NCBI GenBank assembly: GCA_037833965.1
Contig: AP031354.1
Location: 17,214,001-17,278,000 of the forward strand
Direction of reading: 5' to 3'
Length of the DNA: 64,000 bases
Source: Marchantia polymorpha subsp. ruderalis
Lineage: Eukaryota; Streptophyta; Marchantiopsida; Marchantiales; Marchantiaceae
In this document: positions 25,514 through 39,049 of the stretch, piece by piece
Numbering within the stretch: the first letter of the stretch is position 1
Layout of the letters: every line of letters starts with the position of its first letter
The notes under the pieces: generated by a model
Databases searched by the model: none
Seen by the model: only the letters and a program-made list of their open reading frames with translations
Told to the model about the DNA's origin: nothing
Program-made: the position numbers and the translations under genes

Positions 25514-28500
25514 TTGGCCGGGCGCAATCTGCACGAGTCGGAGGACCTGTTTTCATATACACTATGAAGAAGATTGCCACGGTTTAGAATGGTACATGAA
25601 TCGTATTTTCCATACGTCTGCGGACCATCGTCACAGTTCTGAAATGTTCATGAGCCGTATTTTCCCGACCATGTTCGGTATCAGTTCGCTCCCTGGACTA
25701 TCCTTGTAGTAGAGTAGCCAAAAAGTCAATAACACCCAGTCACAAAAACGATGGATTTGTTCCTCCGTCTAAATCATTTCCGACGCCTTTGTCTCATTAT
25801 GGTGATTTCGATTCGAAAAAGGAAGGCGGAATGGATATTGGGAAGACAGCTTGGCATCAGATCATATTTTACTTGGGCAGGCTATCTACTAATAAAAGTT
25901 AGTTTAGAAAATTTGAAGACAACATGGATTCAGGACACATTTCTTCCTGCTCCAATTCGGCTGCAGTTGCAATTCCCAGCCAGAAGTTCACAACATAATC
26001 TTCGCCTGAACAATACCTCCTTTAACCTGGAGTGGCTTCCTAGATCTTCTACCGGGAAGGGTTTAAGGATAGCGCAATGCTGCAGTAAGTGGTGGTCGAT
26101 GACCTCCTGCAACATACTGAAGTGGGCAGTGCTGAAGAAGAGATTTACTCGAAGTGCTATAGTGGAGACTAAAAACGTCTCTCGAATAATTTCACACATT
26201 TTCTTGTTTTGACTTTCTGTGAGTCCAGTTGGATCGGATAATTTTGTTAAATTTGCACACTTAAAATGAATGAACCTGAATACAGAAAAAGCATAATGAG
26301 TTCGTGGTGCTTAGATAACAGACTGTTCACCAGTTCAAACCTCACCACATCATCAATCTTGCCACCAGAAACAGGTCTGCTGCCCTTTCTGCGAGTCGTC
26401 ACTGCCTTGCCAGGCACGACGATTAAAAAGAATTGCCTAGAATTCCCTAGCTTCAGTGAGCGAAATGTCTCAAATTGTGTACTAAGGAAGACTTTCCCGT
26501 ACCTGATCTCAGCGTGCGCACATGTAAGAACTTGTGGACCTCTACTACTGCAGACTCTAGATCAATCCTTTTGTAATTAACTCCCATTCGCATAGAGTTT
26601 ACAGCAGACAATCGCTGCTTTTGAATCACATAATCTGTCACTCCTGACAGCAGTTCAAGAAAAAGCAGATAAATTGTTCTGATTGTTTCACAAATTGTAC
26701 CGAGCACCCTGTTCAGACGAAAATCAGCAGAGACGACAGATTGGGCGCAACAAATCTAGCTAGCTGCAGTCACATATCTAAGAACTCATTCCGATTCTTA
26801 CTTCTTTACCTCTTTCTCACAAACTCTGCACCATCCTCAACGTAAAACTGCAATGTCTTTCCAATCACAGGCCAAACAATCTGACCGAGGAGATCTGCGA
26901 TGCTTGAATTCATGACGAGTGTTGCGAGTGCCAGGTTAGGAAAGTCAACAACTTGAACACTGGATGTGGTCCTACCATGCAGATATCCGACATTTAGTTT
27001 GACTTAACGTAGACTAGAAAAGCACCGTTTTCTAAAATGCTAAACTGGCTCATTACAAGTAATCAAGTAATCGGCGTACATCTTTGTTTCGTTTGGGATA
27101 CTCCTCTAGAACACTTTTCTGGGTGGCTGGGTTGCACTTATCATGGAATTAATCACAGCTTGATGCAGAAAATCTTCAATGAAACCTTGGACGTTAAGCG
27201 AGGAATTCAGAGAGATATTCCATGAGTAATTTACTGATAGTTTTTTGGTTGCATCTTTCCATGACGGTTTGGTCTCTTGTCTTCATGGCATGTCCCTCAC
27301 AAGTCTCAGGGAGGAGCCGAGGGAAGCCAAAGCTCGGAATTTCGCATTGGTGCGCAACCGCTTCTTTTGATCGTTCATCAACTTCCCAATGACATGTGTG
27401 TAATCGCGGATCTTGAGAGACAGCTGTAATAGACTTCGTGTCCCTGCTGCAGTTATTCCACATTAAAACGTATAATCAACACAACCCAGCCAAAGCATCC
27501 GCCAGTTTGAAAATGCTTTGAATAGAAAGTAGCAGAAGTGATGCTTTTACGTGAAAGCGGATAAATCTCCAGACGATGTTCTTCTGCGTGTCGCAGGCCA
27601 CTGAGGAAGATTATTACATCTGAGTTTGAAGCGAGGAGGAGGCCAGCGGTCTTCAAAATGCTTATTTAAAATTCACCGTGAATGATGAGAATGAGAGGGA
27701 TTGCCAGTAGGAACCAAGATCCTGAGAAGAATCCACTCGTGTGGATCGGCTTTGAATCGACATGGGCTATGGACAACTTACGACAAAGCGACCATCATAA
27801 TCCTTTGTGTAGATCAGTCACAAAGAATACTCAGACTCCAGAGAAATTCTTTTCCAGTCACTCTGTAATCAACACCATCCTTCTAAGACTGATCCGTTGC
27901 GTGCATCGATGAGAAAGAAGCTACCACTCCAACCTCCTAACTGAGCAGGTTGTCCAGCCGGTGTTCGTATGAATGGCCCCCGGCCGTGAGCCGGTGGAGG
28001 TTGCTTTAGTGGAAATTCTTACTTAAACTAATATGCTGGCATGTAGATGATTCTTGCTGCATGTTCAAGGAGTCATCGATGCAGACTCCTCAAATTCCTT
28101 CAAGTAGAAAGATAAATATGGGAAGCATCCAGACATTCGGAACAAAATACAAAATATCACATCAACACAATACCATTGGTACTTCATTTCTGGATTAGCA
28201 GATGCAAGCTTTATTATCATCGCGTCTGAAGTCAATAGTAGATGACCTGCATTAAAAACTGCTGATCCAGTCTCAGGGATGCGCGTGAGTGTATGTACAC
28301 TATTCTCTTCGTCAAGATAGAAAGAATTTCTCTCATCAAAGCGAAACAACAGCAGAATTTATGTCACTTTTGAGAGTCATGGTTTCTTAAGTTTCCACTC
28401 CGTCCAGCATATGATACCTGAAGGCTCCATATGTTGATATTTTAAGCTCCACTTCGCCCCTGCATTTCGGAGCGAGTATTAACATTTATCTTAGAATGGC

Positions 28501-28838
28501 AACTACAGTAATTCCGCACCTGCATAGCAATAAATTTGCATATCAGATCCGTTCAGAGATAAGGGTGATGGAAGGTTGTGATGTCATCAGTACCTTATTG
28601 GCAGCAATGAAGTAATCATCTTTAGGCATAACATGTCTTTTTTTTTGTGTACTTCTGATGGTGGCAAAATCAAGATTTGATGAAAATATTCATCGGTACA
28701 TCTGATGGACCTCTGTGTCAACCTTTCACAGAAGGTTTCTAGATCTGATAACACGGCATCATTGTAGGAAGTGTGCTTAGCAGTAGTAATGCTTACAATT
28801 AGTTTCTCATCCATTCTTAGATTGAAGGAGCTCATCAT
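25145..28838 (-). CDS. Unrecognised multi-exon gene, possibly decayed
   Basis: Reading leftward, several minus-strand frames look like exons. 28838-28640 starts MMSSFNLRMDEKLIVSITTA. About 28340-28150 has SVHTLTRIPETGSAVFNAGH. 27656-27520 has KTAGLLLASNSDVIIFL. 27003-26810 has SSVQVVDFPNLALATLVMNS and GQIVWPVIGKTLQF, ending at a GTAAAG donor (26809). About 26750-26500 has helical TICETIRTIYLLFLELL. 26456-26296 has SRPVSGGKIDDVVRFELV. 26200-26070 and 25460-25310 (ISEHHVTQGGRVMCTL) follow. Fragments of the last five recur in an older paralogous segment at 35-36.8 kb, with residues kept better than bases between them. That argues they were coding. I cannot link them into one continuous gene or name the family. 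The hydrophobic stretches could be membrane or buried helices. Confidence 0.4.
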
Positions 28839-29073
28839 CCATCATGATGAGACTTGCAACAAGGCTTTCTTAAAAGTTTTTCCTCAGAGTGAAACTTTAT
28901 AGTTTAGCCAAAATCTGAACTTCTTCAGAAACATGTATGTGCGATTGACATGATTGCATAGATTATACAAGACTTGTACAAGTGAAAACTCTGAAGGAAG
29001 ATTTTGCAGAGGATCATATTGCATGAGTGTCTAAACATATGCTTGTCATTTGCATCATGACATTCTAACCTCT

Positions 29074-32000
29074 TCAATTTCCCGACAAAATCCCAGTTCT
29101 AATACCTTCTTTCATGCACTCCTTGCACACCCATGCATGGCCACCTGATTCTACTCCCTCGTATTTCACCGGATACAACTTGAAGATTTTTGCATAGTTA
29201 ATATCCCCAAGAAGTTTCTGAATCCTCAACCATGCTTGTGTCAGCTCCTCGCTTTTCCCAGCTTTTACAACTGCACTACGATCACCATCGCTAATGCCAT
29301 CTAGTTTAACAATATCAGATTTTAAATCTGCCCAGTCCGGAATCGCTTGGCCCAACCCCAACGTCATACTCAGTCCAGCCTTTGCAGTATAATACAAGAC
29401 TTTGTATGAAATTTCAATGGTTTTGGTAATCCACTTACGATTATCCAGATCCACGCGTATCTTCAAACCTTCTTGATCTTCGACCACGTGAAACCCAGTC
29501 GCCGACTCACACATCAAGTGTAATCTAACGGTTTTCGCGCCATGCATAAATGCACTCAACCTATAGAAATTGTTAACATCATCCGTAATGTAAGGTCGCT
29601 TGGGGGTTCTGGTCTGCTGAAACGATTCAGTATACCCGATAATCCTATCTACTTTAGACACAAAATCACTCATAGTTGACTGCAGTTGTTGCTGCAGAGA
29701 GAGTATCTCTTCCATCTTCGTCTGCAATCCTTGCAGACCTAATCTTATCCTTTCATCAACACCATCAACCTTTTTTTCGATCCTTCCCAAAGCATGTTGG
29801 ATTTCATCCAAAGCATGTAGGCAATCACACATTTCACTTGTGCTCGCCCTACTGGATGAAGAGCGATTGGAGTCGTTCATAGTAACCATGTTCTCATTTT
29901 CAGGGTAAGAATGAATCAAATCTTTCTTCACTTCGTCTACACCTTGCTGCACTGATCCCAATTGTTGGCTAAGGTCTTGGCAAAATGACTCCAATGATTG
30001 CATTTGCTTCTGTCTTGTCACATTCACAATCTCTTCCACATCGCTCTTCCACAGCAATTTCCTCGCTCTTTCTTGTATAACCTCTATGTGCTCTTCAATC
30101 TTGGGCCAAGTGTACTCATAGTTGAACAACTCTTCGTCCTTCACCAAGTGAACCCTATCCGACGGAATATCCTCAAGTTTCTTATAGATGTAACGAATGA
30201 AGTTGGATTTGAGCTCCTCGATCAGAATGGCTCCTCTGAGATGAATCGGAATCAGCATCTCCACGCAACATGTTTGGATCAGACCGAGCACTAACGCCAC
30301 CCCGGGACAACCTTTTGATGATGCGCAAAATGATATCAACTCTTGGACAATATGCTTCATCACGTATTTAATAGCCACCTCCCTTGATTTATAATCCGAG
30401 CATAACATCAGAACATCCACGTAATTGCGGGAAGTTCCTTGCTCCAGATATATCTCATGCCCATCATGGTAGACTTGCATATAATGTCGAGAGCAGGTCA
30501 CAGTCTTCTCGGAGACATTCATCTCCGATATCAACTTGCGTCTCATGAATATCTACAATGATACAGAATTTGGTAAATGTTAAGCGGCGCATTTAAAAAA
30601 TTAAACTCTACTAATGAAAAGGGAACACTCCATTCATCAAACATGAGTTACAATCAGACCTCAACGCATTCAATTTTCTCACAGTATCTTTAAAATCACC
30701 TCAAAGCATGGGAAAAAGCCAGCGTTCAGTGACATTGTTCTTTCATCTTGACATTGTATCCGGATGCCGACAAACTTTGAAGCCCCAACCCTACTTCTCC
30801 ATTTCTTCGACTTCTCGTCCGCCAATTCTTGAGGTATCTGTCCTTCAGCACTTTCATACTCAGGTACGAAGGAGGGAATGAAATACTGAAAAGGATCTTC
30901 CGCCTTGAAACACAAATCTAAATTGATAAGGATGTTCTCAATGACTTTTCTATCCACACCTATCTCTGTGTCTCTGTCCACACCTATCTTTACCTCTGGT
31001 TTCTTTTTCAGAAACTCTTCTATCGACCAAGCAAAGACATCCTCACTCACAAATCCGTCCTTGCTTGCGTATGAAACACTCGACGTTTTTTTGAGAAAGT
31101 TTTGACCCACAGCTACCAGCTCACCCAATAATTTATTGGTGAGCCAATTTGGATCAACAATAATATAATCAAGGTTGAGGATAGAAACTATGGATCCAAC
31201 GTCATTCATATAAGATGTGATTGACTTCATCATCTCTGAATGATCTTTGGCATGAGCCGAAGAGGTTGGAATGAATTCTGTCAACATCTTTAAACAAAAT
31301 TCAGAAAACTTCTTGGATTGCCAAAGAGGGCATCTTCTATTCTTCTTGGTGTTTTTAACCAAGAGGTACGAGAGTTGGGAACACAATTGAGGAACCCGTG
31401 GAGATTTTTTACTCAACAAGTCATCAAAGATCTCAAAAATGTGTTTTTTGAGAGGCCTAACTTGCTTCTTCTTACGACCGTCCACATGAAAAAACTCTTG
31501 AAAAGGATGAAGATCCACAAATCTTGCAAATTTTTCACTGAGTTTTTTCACTATGTTCTGAGCCCAAGTCAAAGATTTGAATCTGGCTTTATCCTTATGT
31601 GAAATCACAACAAGAACTTGTGGAAGACTATGTCCCGTAATCCTAGTGCAGGATGTGATGAAACTCAACCATTCCTCCAACTCTGTTTCAAGACAAGAAC
31701 TTTCTTTGTACTTTTTTTCTTTCTGACAGAAGGGGCTATAAACAAATAAAAAAAGACAAAAATTGCTAGCTCGAGGAAAGAGCACACTTTGAAGGGTACG
31801 GAAAATATCTTGTCCTGCAAGATCCCAAATTGAGATTTGTCTTTCTTTATTGTTTTGCAAGAAGTCCACTTCAATTCCTTCAGTCCTCCACTTGAATTTG
31901 GCCCATTGCCAACTTCTTCCATGGATCAGTGTTTGACGTAATTGAGTCTTGCCTATAAATTGAATACACATAACCACAACAAATACAACTTGTTACTTCA

Positions 32001-33929
32001 GAGGTTTTTTCAGATTAATTGATACCGTATTCTTTGAGTATGATAAACAAGAATGGAAAAAAATTTGAATTTCAAATCAAATAAGTTTTTTTGAAAAATA
32101 TCTTATTCAGATTTGAAATCACTAGTATTTGACTTTTTTCTTCTTATATTTTTGTTTTATTTTTCACAAAAATCGAAATACATCTCGATTCATAACTAAA
32201 CTTCATAAATTAATACTAAATTTGAAATGTAAAACCTTAGATTGCTAGTTCAAAAAGGTGAGAGGTTACAGAGCACGTTACCTGCTCTAGGAGAGCCGCA
32301 TAGAAAGAGTCGACCAGCTTTTGCATCTCCAAATGCTAATCCGGCTTCTCTGAATACGAACATGTAGTCGGCCCGCATCTTGTTCTGCTTGAGTGCCTCT
32401 TGAATCAGCGCCGCCTTTCCGTCTGTAGCCCATGAGGTTCTTGAAACATTTATTTCCTGGAGACTCAAGTTCACTTGGAGTAGCCCCATCATGTCCCTGA
32501 AAGTCTCTTCATCCAGCCAGGTCTCACTCAAATCCAAGTGAGTGAGACTTGTGTTCCCTCGCAGGCACAAAAGCAGGTCCTTCCATACTCCCTTCCAAAC
32601 ATCTTTGCTTCGAGCACTTAATCGGAGTCTCTTCAGGACGCAAGTTTCTCCAGTTCTTCCGTTCATCGACAGAATACCTTCCGGTCTCTTTTGGTTGGAA
32701 AAGGAATCTAATATACTCAGAGATTTCAGAGATGTGATTTCCCCGCGCAGTACCCTACCTAATAGGTTTAATGATAACATCACTTCATCTTCACTCCTAG
32801 TAACGAGTTTAAGCTCCACTGTGGGGTCATTGACATCGGAGCTAGCAGAACGAGCAAGAGCTTCCACTGACTCCCAGTATTCATCAAACCTGGATTCAAC
32901 AAACCTGGATTCAACCCTAACAAGTATAGTAGTCGCTATGGCATTGTCACGTATGGCTTCGCCGAGCTGGTGCGCTTGCTCAGGCTCCATGCGAAGTGGG
33001 TGGAGCTCCACTTCCTTCAATGATGGGTTGGAAATAAGAAGTTCCGTTAACCAGTCTCCGAGTCCTCTCATATACAATACCCGAAGACGTTCAATGGATC
33101 GGTTGCGATCGTCTCCGGCCAATGCTTTCAGCAAGAAGCGCCCTCCCCACTTCCACTTCCCCGGCCCCATCCCCAATAAGGTCAATTCTTTCAGAGACGA
33201 GCTCTGGATCACAGCCTGGGACAGGATTCCAACGTTCATGTTCTCGTCCTCCATGTCCTGCCGATGGCCGCCGAAACGCAACGTTTCTAATAGAGGAGCA
33301 CTATTGATCATGTCAGCCACATACTTCACCCCACTCGGGTCCATCCACGCCCACTCTAAATCTAGAGACTTGAGTTTAGAATCGGAACGTCCTCGCAGAC
33401 CTGAGGCGAGATTCGAGAGACATCTGGCACTCAATCTCCCACCCAGTTCTAACTCTGTTACGCTAGAGGAATTCAGAATTCTCCCAAGCTGGAAACAGAA
33501 GCTCTCCATTTCCGCATCATCTGAATGGTATAACGAATCAACTCGTATCTTTTTAAGAACAGTGCTAGACCTGAAACCGCTGAGAACTACCTCCCACTCG
33601 CTTGCCGTCAACCTCGAGAAATATAGCCCACAAATATTGCCCATGTCCAGAATCTCAAAGGTGTTGCAGCTGCCGATTGCCTCCAGCACTCGACGACGCA
33701 CTTGGCTTCGCCACCCTATGATTGTCGAGGGTGCTTCCTTCGGAAAGAACTCCCGAAATTCTGGCTTGGTTAAATAGGGAAGCTCCGTTATAGGCTCGCC
33801 TTGTCCTTCCAGACGCTGTACAAGGTCCTGGATGGCGGAGGGAAGCTCCGGTTCCTCGTGTGCGGAGTCCATTTCCCGTGTCGCCAGTTCAGCAGCGTGA
33901 CTGAAGATGGACGCACCTGCACCTTCCAT
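29074..33929 (-). CDS. ROCO protein: LRR-Roc-COR GTPase, intact
   Basis: Three exons, 33929-32282, 31952-30700 and 30552-29074, join in frame to about 1459 residues. Residues about 95-525 hold irregular RI-type leucine-rich repeats (LTHLDLSETWLDEETF and similar). The Roc GTPase follows. The P-loop is GSPRAGKT (545-552), and the intron splits its last Gly codon. T573 lies in RTEGIEV (switch I). DLAGQ (593-597) is G3. SHKDK (667-671) sits at the G4 position in the S/T-H-x-D form usual for Roc domains. COR follows, with YIIVDPNWL near residue 814. The C-terminal 490 residues are helical, with a coiled-coil at about 1214-1280 (ALDEIQHALGRIEKKVDGVD) and a Cys pair near the end (HAWVCKECMKEG). ROCO proteins dimerise through COR and act as GTP-switched scaffolds; the ligand is unknown. 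The ATG at 33929 is chosen because the frame upstream opens with GTG. No kinase domain is present in the window. Confidence 0.95.
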
Positions 33930-34921
33930 TCTCTCCTCCACTATCAGAGATTAAGAAACGTTTGCTGCTTGGAATACGCGAGCGAAATGTCACCTGGGCT
34001 ACAGGAGCCCCTCCTCAATCCTTCGGATCGGCTCACCCGAAGAGAATTAACTTCCGGTCGCAGTGTCAAAACTTGTGCCGGCTGGGCATGACACTTCTTG
34101 CGACCTGCATGAAGAGATAAATAAGATTAATCTTACCTCTGCAACGATTCGGATCAGGAGCAATCACCACGACCGTAGGGATATTGTGCAAACTAGAAGT
34201 AAGACGCTGCTCGCACTCAGTGCTGGGCAGTACAAGCGATGTGAATCAAAATCAAAGCAGATAACCAATATTCCGGTTCCAAAGCAAATTGTAGAGAGTG
34301 TGCAATGGGGACTTCATATCTCTCGGGGAACAAACCTTTTGTGAAGTTTAACGGAGAGAGCTGTTTGATTAGCACTAGTAACCCAACTCAGTGGACAAGC
34401 TAAAAGCTCTGCAGATGAATCTGAAATCCAAAAGAGTTGTTTGATTAGCTCTGGTGACCCAACTGAGTGGACAAGCTAAAAGCTCTGCAAGTGAATCTGA
34501 AATCCACAAAACTGGTATGTATCGAAGATGGTGCGATGTGGATGCAGAATGTCAAAGAAAGCATGGAAACGCAGATATCTCAGATGGGAAGTACTCTACC
34601 TTGTGGAAAACTCCATGTACAATCGGACTGGAAGAATGGGAATCTAGCTGCATCAACACCCACGGGAACACAGACCCTCCGAAGCGTAGCGAGTAGAAAT
34701 TTGCAGCTTACTCATCAGATCCTCTCATTATATTGGGTGGATGATCGAGTTCAAGACAACATACTAACACAACACGCGTGTTCCTCCATACTCGGAGTGA
34801 TTGGAAAATGTTCTGAGAAGGTCAGAGTCAATCTTGACTTTGTTGTGCAAGTGAAAGTGAAAATTGAGTGAATGCATCACTGTGCTGATACACTCGATGT
34901 CGTCACGCTGAGCACAGAGAT
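33930..34921. other. Upstream of ROCO; weak plus-strand ORFs
   Basis: The first few hundred bases are the likely ROCO promoter and leader. Plus frames at 34063-34344 and 34467-34871 read like low-complexity helical protein (MWMQNVKESMETQISQMG) but have no known domain. A 76-bp tandem repeat lies between them. They could be exons of a degraded neighbour. Confidence 0.3.
34358..34509 (+). repeat. 76-bp imperfect tandem repeat
   Basis: Unit one 34358-34433 and unit two 34434-34509, each containing GTGGACAAGCTAAAAGCTCT. The units differ at a handful of positions, so this duplication is older than the 253-bp one. Confidence 0.85.
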
Positions 34922-36780
34922 TTAAAGAATCTTTGATCTATTCAAGCAAGTGGTTGTATTCTTACAACTGAGAGGCACATGGGTCGTCAGCTTGGTGTGT
35001 AAAGTCTCTTGCGCGTTTTTCTTGCTTTGACAATCGGTACAGTAGTCTACATTACTCTGCATATATCGTAGGATCAGAAAGTGATAAACTTTGTGGGAAA
35101 TCATTTTTCTAATCATAATGTCGAAAACATGGGTACAGAGTACACGAGGTCTTCAAGTGCTGGTATGATTGTTCTTCTACCTTCACTGTCAGGCATGCAC
35201 AGTTCTAACACCAGTGTCTGAGGTCTTTCAACCTCAAACATTGAAATAAAATCAGATTTCGTCCGAGCTAAGAGCAGTCCTGCTTGTTTATCACGTCGTT
35301 TAGAACACGACAGAACCAGCATGATACTTGCTAAGGTCAACATAAATCCTCTCAAGAATTTACGTTCTTCTAATCTGCTTGCAAGTGAAGAAAAACTTTG
35401 TTGTATTGATGAGATGAAAAATACCTCTTACGCTAAACTTTAGAGAACAATGATTCAGAACTCCAGATGAACATCTCGTTTGAAGTCTAAAGGGTAAGAC
35501 AAACTTACATGGAAACTGCAATACCTGAAATATTGACTCAAATGAAACAAGTATGTCTGCAACTTTTGCACTTGTATGCTCATATCATAATTCCAAACAT
35601 GTGAGATAAATAGATGAAAGCACATTGTTCAATTGAAAAAATGGTTGAAACGCAAAAGTATTAATTCATGTCTTTAGTACTCTCTCTTTTGTGTAAAGCA
35701 AATTCACATGAATTTTCCTCTCTCCTACGCGTGAGTATTATCAAGCTGCTGGGTTACGGGAATAGTGAAAATCAAGCAGAATCGCATGAAATAGCACAAG
35801 TATGATATTGGGGATGATTATTTAGAATGCTATGAAACACGTAACATCTCCAAACTGTGTTCCACCAGCAACTCTACAACATAACTGACGGCCTGATGTT
35901 TGTTCTTCTGGAATGCGGCGACAAGCTCTGAGTAAAACTTTATTCACCATGTGGGAATAATGACAGCGCTATGAAGCTTCTGAGTTTGATATAATTTAAT
36001 TTCGAAACATGTGTCGTTGTGACATCGAGAATATAGTTTTCCGGACAACATCCTCGAGATTCCAATGTACAAATAACTGTACCACCTTGAGTCACATGGG
36101 GCTCGGAGATGCATGGCGATGAAAAAGAATCTAGGAACCATTCATAGTCCAGCAGCCGAATCCACTTCATACAGTACTATCCAAAGTTGTGCTGACTCAT
36201 ATGTAACTTTAGTTGACCGTGTGCCATCTGCACAAGTCAAAGTTGTGCGGACTCATATGTAACTCTAGTTGATCGTGTGCCATTTACTGAAGTGGGCAAT
36301 GCTGAAGAAGAGTTTTTCTGGAAGTTGTATAGTGGAAACTAAAAACCTCTCTCGAATCTGCATCACCTTTTGGTGTTTTGACTTTCTCGGAGTCCATGGC
36401 GGACTGGATGATTTGTTTAAATTAAATTTTCCAAGGCTAAAATGAATGAACATGCATAGAGAAAAAGCATGCTGAGTTCGTGGTGGTTAGATGACAGACT
36501 CTTCACCAGTTCCAACCTCACCACGTCATCAATCTTGCCACCAGAAACAGGTCTGCTGCTGTATCTGCAAATCTGCACCACCTTGCCGGGCACGCCGATT
36601 CCAGAGGAGTTGTCTTGTTGTTCAAGCGAGCAAATTGTCTCAAAATGCGTACTAAGGAAGACTTTCCGTTACCTGATCTGAGCGTGGGCACATGCAAGAA
36701 CTTATGGACCTCTATTACTGCAGCCTGTATATCAATCCTTTTTTAATTAACTCCCTCAGAATTTACAGTAGACAACCACA
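34922..36780 (-). pseudogene. Degenerate older paralogue of the 25-28 kb segment
   Basis: Blocks match copy A in order and orientation: 36060-36180 to about 25375-25510, 36285-36330 to about 26105, and 36469-36760 to about 26290-26590. On the minus strand the shared peptides are ISEPHVTQGGTVICTL, FLVSTIQLPEKLFFSIAHFS, and SRPVSGGKIDDVVRLELV. 35355-35113 (KQAGLLLARTKSDFISMF) resembles 27656-27520. Intervening parts are missing and some frames are stopped, so this is a remnant. Together with 25-28 kb it forms direct repeats on either side of the ROCO gene. Confidence 0.65.
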
Positions 36781-37285
36781 CTGGTATTAAATCATATTTT
36801 CCGAAATATGTTATGTCAGATTACAGGAAATGCTTTGTTTCTTTTTTACTCCTGTGTTTTTTGACTTTTTTGGGGTATTCTGACTTTTGGTACCGCTAGA
36901 ATTCATGGATTCTGCATGGGTGTAAATGTAGGAAAATTTTACCTTACCCTAGGAATAGCTTTTGCCTACAAGTGAAAAGTTTCTTGCAACACAGCTCCAA
37001 CAATAATTGTTGGCATTGACTTTGTTGCAAGGTCTTCTAGAAAATACACAATGTAATTCATTTTTTACTCACTGGTCCAGAAACTTTTATATATATATTA
37101 AATTCCTCAACTCCAACCGGAAGTTATTCAGAATACTGTACTACTTCTCATCCCCTACTTGTATTCAATTTACTCCGCAGAAGAAAGTGAAGATGCTGGA
37201 CTGGATACTTCTGATCTTTATTGTGGGAACATAGCCAACAAGTCAATGACTCAACTGCAAAGTCAAAAAGTTCACGCCTCTGCTT
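36781..37285. other. AT-rich junction before copy B
   Basis: No gene seen. This is the sequence immediately left of the point where similarity to base 1 begins. Because copy A starts at the window edge, I cannot tell whether 37285 is a true duplication breakpoint. Confidence 0.5.
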
Positions 37286-37626
37286 TATCTTCCTTTAACA
37301 CGCATTCCAAGGCGACCGTCATCTAACCTGAATGTTTCAACGCAGAAGCTGCCTTATAACTTCTGGTTATTCCAGGACCCACGGGAAAAGGAACGTTGAA
37401 TTTAGAAACTAGTACATACACTTTTATTAGTGGAAAGTGTTTTTCCAAGATACCACTATATGCGGTGAGCTTTGATAACATTAATAAAGTATTTCACTTT
37501 ACCTTCCCGAGCCTAACTGCGTTCCACTTGCCCCTTCCAGTCGCCGGTGAGAAGGAGCACACAGATTTCTGCTGCCGTGGCAGCCTGCTTGTTCCACTTT
37601 GTAACCAGTGGAGTCGAGGCCGAGGT

Positions 37627-37850
37627 CCCCACAGCCTGCTCATGGTTTAAGGATGTTTTATCAGATTGAAAGTCAATATTATGGGGCATGTATATTCTCC
37701 GACTCTTCTACGACTGTGAAGTGGCAAGCCTCGGAATCCCCACAGCCTGCTCATGGTTTAAGGATGTTTTATCAGATTGAAAGTCAATATTATGGGGCCG
37801 ATTGTATATTCTCCGAGTCTTCTACGACTGTGAAGTGGAGGATTGAGGTG
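37627..37850 (+). repeat. 111-bp tandem duplication specific to copy B
   Basis: CCCCACAGCCTGCTCATGGT begins at 37627 and again at 37738, followed each time by the same AT-rich sequence. Copy A has one unit (from about 427) plus about 75 bp that copy B lacks just before it. Confidence 0.85.
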
Positions 37851-38154
37851 ATGTACAAAGCGTTTAGGTGGAGGTAGCGTTTAGAAATTCGGGGTAGGTG
37901 GAGAGTGGCACAGGCTGTTGGAGATTGGGTTGTCGATCCTTGCGTTAGTGAGTTTGGATTCCGAAGTATGGAGCCGGCAGATGAACGATATCGCTGGGTT
38001 ACTCTCGAGTTTTTGGTGTGCTCGCCCTCGTGTCTGCTTGCAACGTCATATCCCATAGCAGATTGTAGTTGAGACTTCGTGAGGGTGGAAACCCGTTCAC
38101 TAGTCCTTACCGATTTTCCAAATTATTGCGGGGAAAGGGGGGGCTAGGAAAATT

Positions 38155-38231
38155 TGCTCCGAAGGGGAGGGGAATTTCTCGACCGGAGGGGGTCGTGCCC
38201 CCCACTGCACCCCCACTTAGCTCCGCCACTG
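38155..38231 (-). mobile_element. hAT-type terminus, copy B
   Basis: Same terminus as at 840-916, starting CAGTGGCGGAG on the minus strand from 38231. It was carried along in the tandem duplication, so it is not an independent insertion. Confidence 0.4.
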
Positions 38232-38758
38232 GGTCCACCTACAGAACCAAACAAAATGGGGACGCACACAGACAAATTGCGGCCTCATCAATTCGTGCCA
38301 GGGTATGGGTTTCAGTGAATGTTCGACATGGAGTATACGCAAGAATACCGCTTGCTGTAATCCTCACACTTTCTTAGGTTTCGGACGAAAGAGGTCAAGG
38401 TATGCACTAGATCATGGTCAATGTCGGCCCGTCAAGGCTAGCACTGTCTGCATTATTGCCAACCAATTACTCTAGTTGAATGTTTAGGTCTACGACTAAT
38501 TAAAACAATGTATAACACAACGTTCAAATGTGGAGTAAAAAATCTTCAATGGATGGCAAATGCTTTCATCCAGAGAGATTTCCGCTCTATGTACAGAATG
38601 CACGTTTTCTTCTGCATGACAGAGAAACCAGGAAACCTTCATGCACGAAAAGATGGTCTGTCAGAGGAGGGAGAGGGCGGGACAATTACGGGCTTCATCT
38701 TCGTCGTTGTTCTTGAAAGCGTCAAAATCGTCGTCGTCGTCCTCCACATCATCAACAA

Positions 38759-38790
38759 AACTCAGAGGGCGCTTACGCGCCCTCTGAGTT
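38759..38790. repeat. 14-bp perfect palindrome, copy B only
   Basis: AACTCAGAGGGCGC (38759-38772), loop TTAC, then its exact reverse complement (38777-38790). Copy A at 1439-1460 has the left arm and loop, but unrelated sequence where the right arm should be. Confidence 0.95.
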
Positions 38791-38937
38791 ACGCCCCCCG
38801 CTTACGGGCCGACTTCTGGAACTGGGACCGGGACTGTGAATGAGGAAGCTGACGGCATCTTGGAGCGACTGTAATGCAGCATTCACGGCCACCGCAGCAC
38901 CGAAAGCCGCGCCCAGGGCGACCTGTCTTATATCCAT
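38773..38937 (-). pseudogene. Truncated copy of the acidic-tail ORF
   Basis: Starts at the ATG at 38937 like its partner at 1626, but after SSRSRPV the frame enters the palindromic rearrangement and meets TAA at 38773-38775. The acidic tail is lost. If the copy A frame is a gene, this copy is broken. Confidence 0.35.
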
Positions 38938-39049
38938 ACCCCGCCGCTCCAGGCTCTCCTCTCTCCCTCCGACCGACGGCACTCGATCACTCTCTCGTCC
39001 TCCGCCTCCTCTCGCTTGCCGCCCTCTTCCTCGTCTCACCTAAAGAAAC

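Larger units (their letters stand above)
1..27740. repeat. Recent tandem duplication, copy A
   Basis: This stretch is repeated in the same orientation and order from about 37286. Base 1 matches base 37286, the DUF924 start at 3146 matches 40506, and the ORF end at 15849 matches 53665. Identity is about 99 percent by eye over most of its length, with indels that change the offset from 37285 to about 37860, then to about 32820 after a 5.2 kb block missing from copy B. The left edge lies outside the window. Similarity continues rightward past 27740, but with clearly higher divergence through the ROCO gene. Confidence 0.95.
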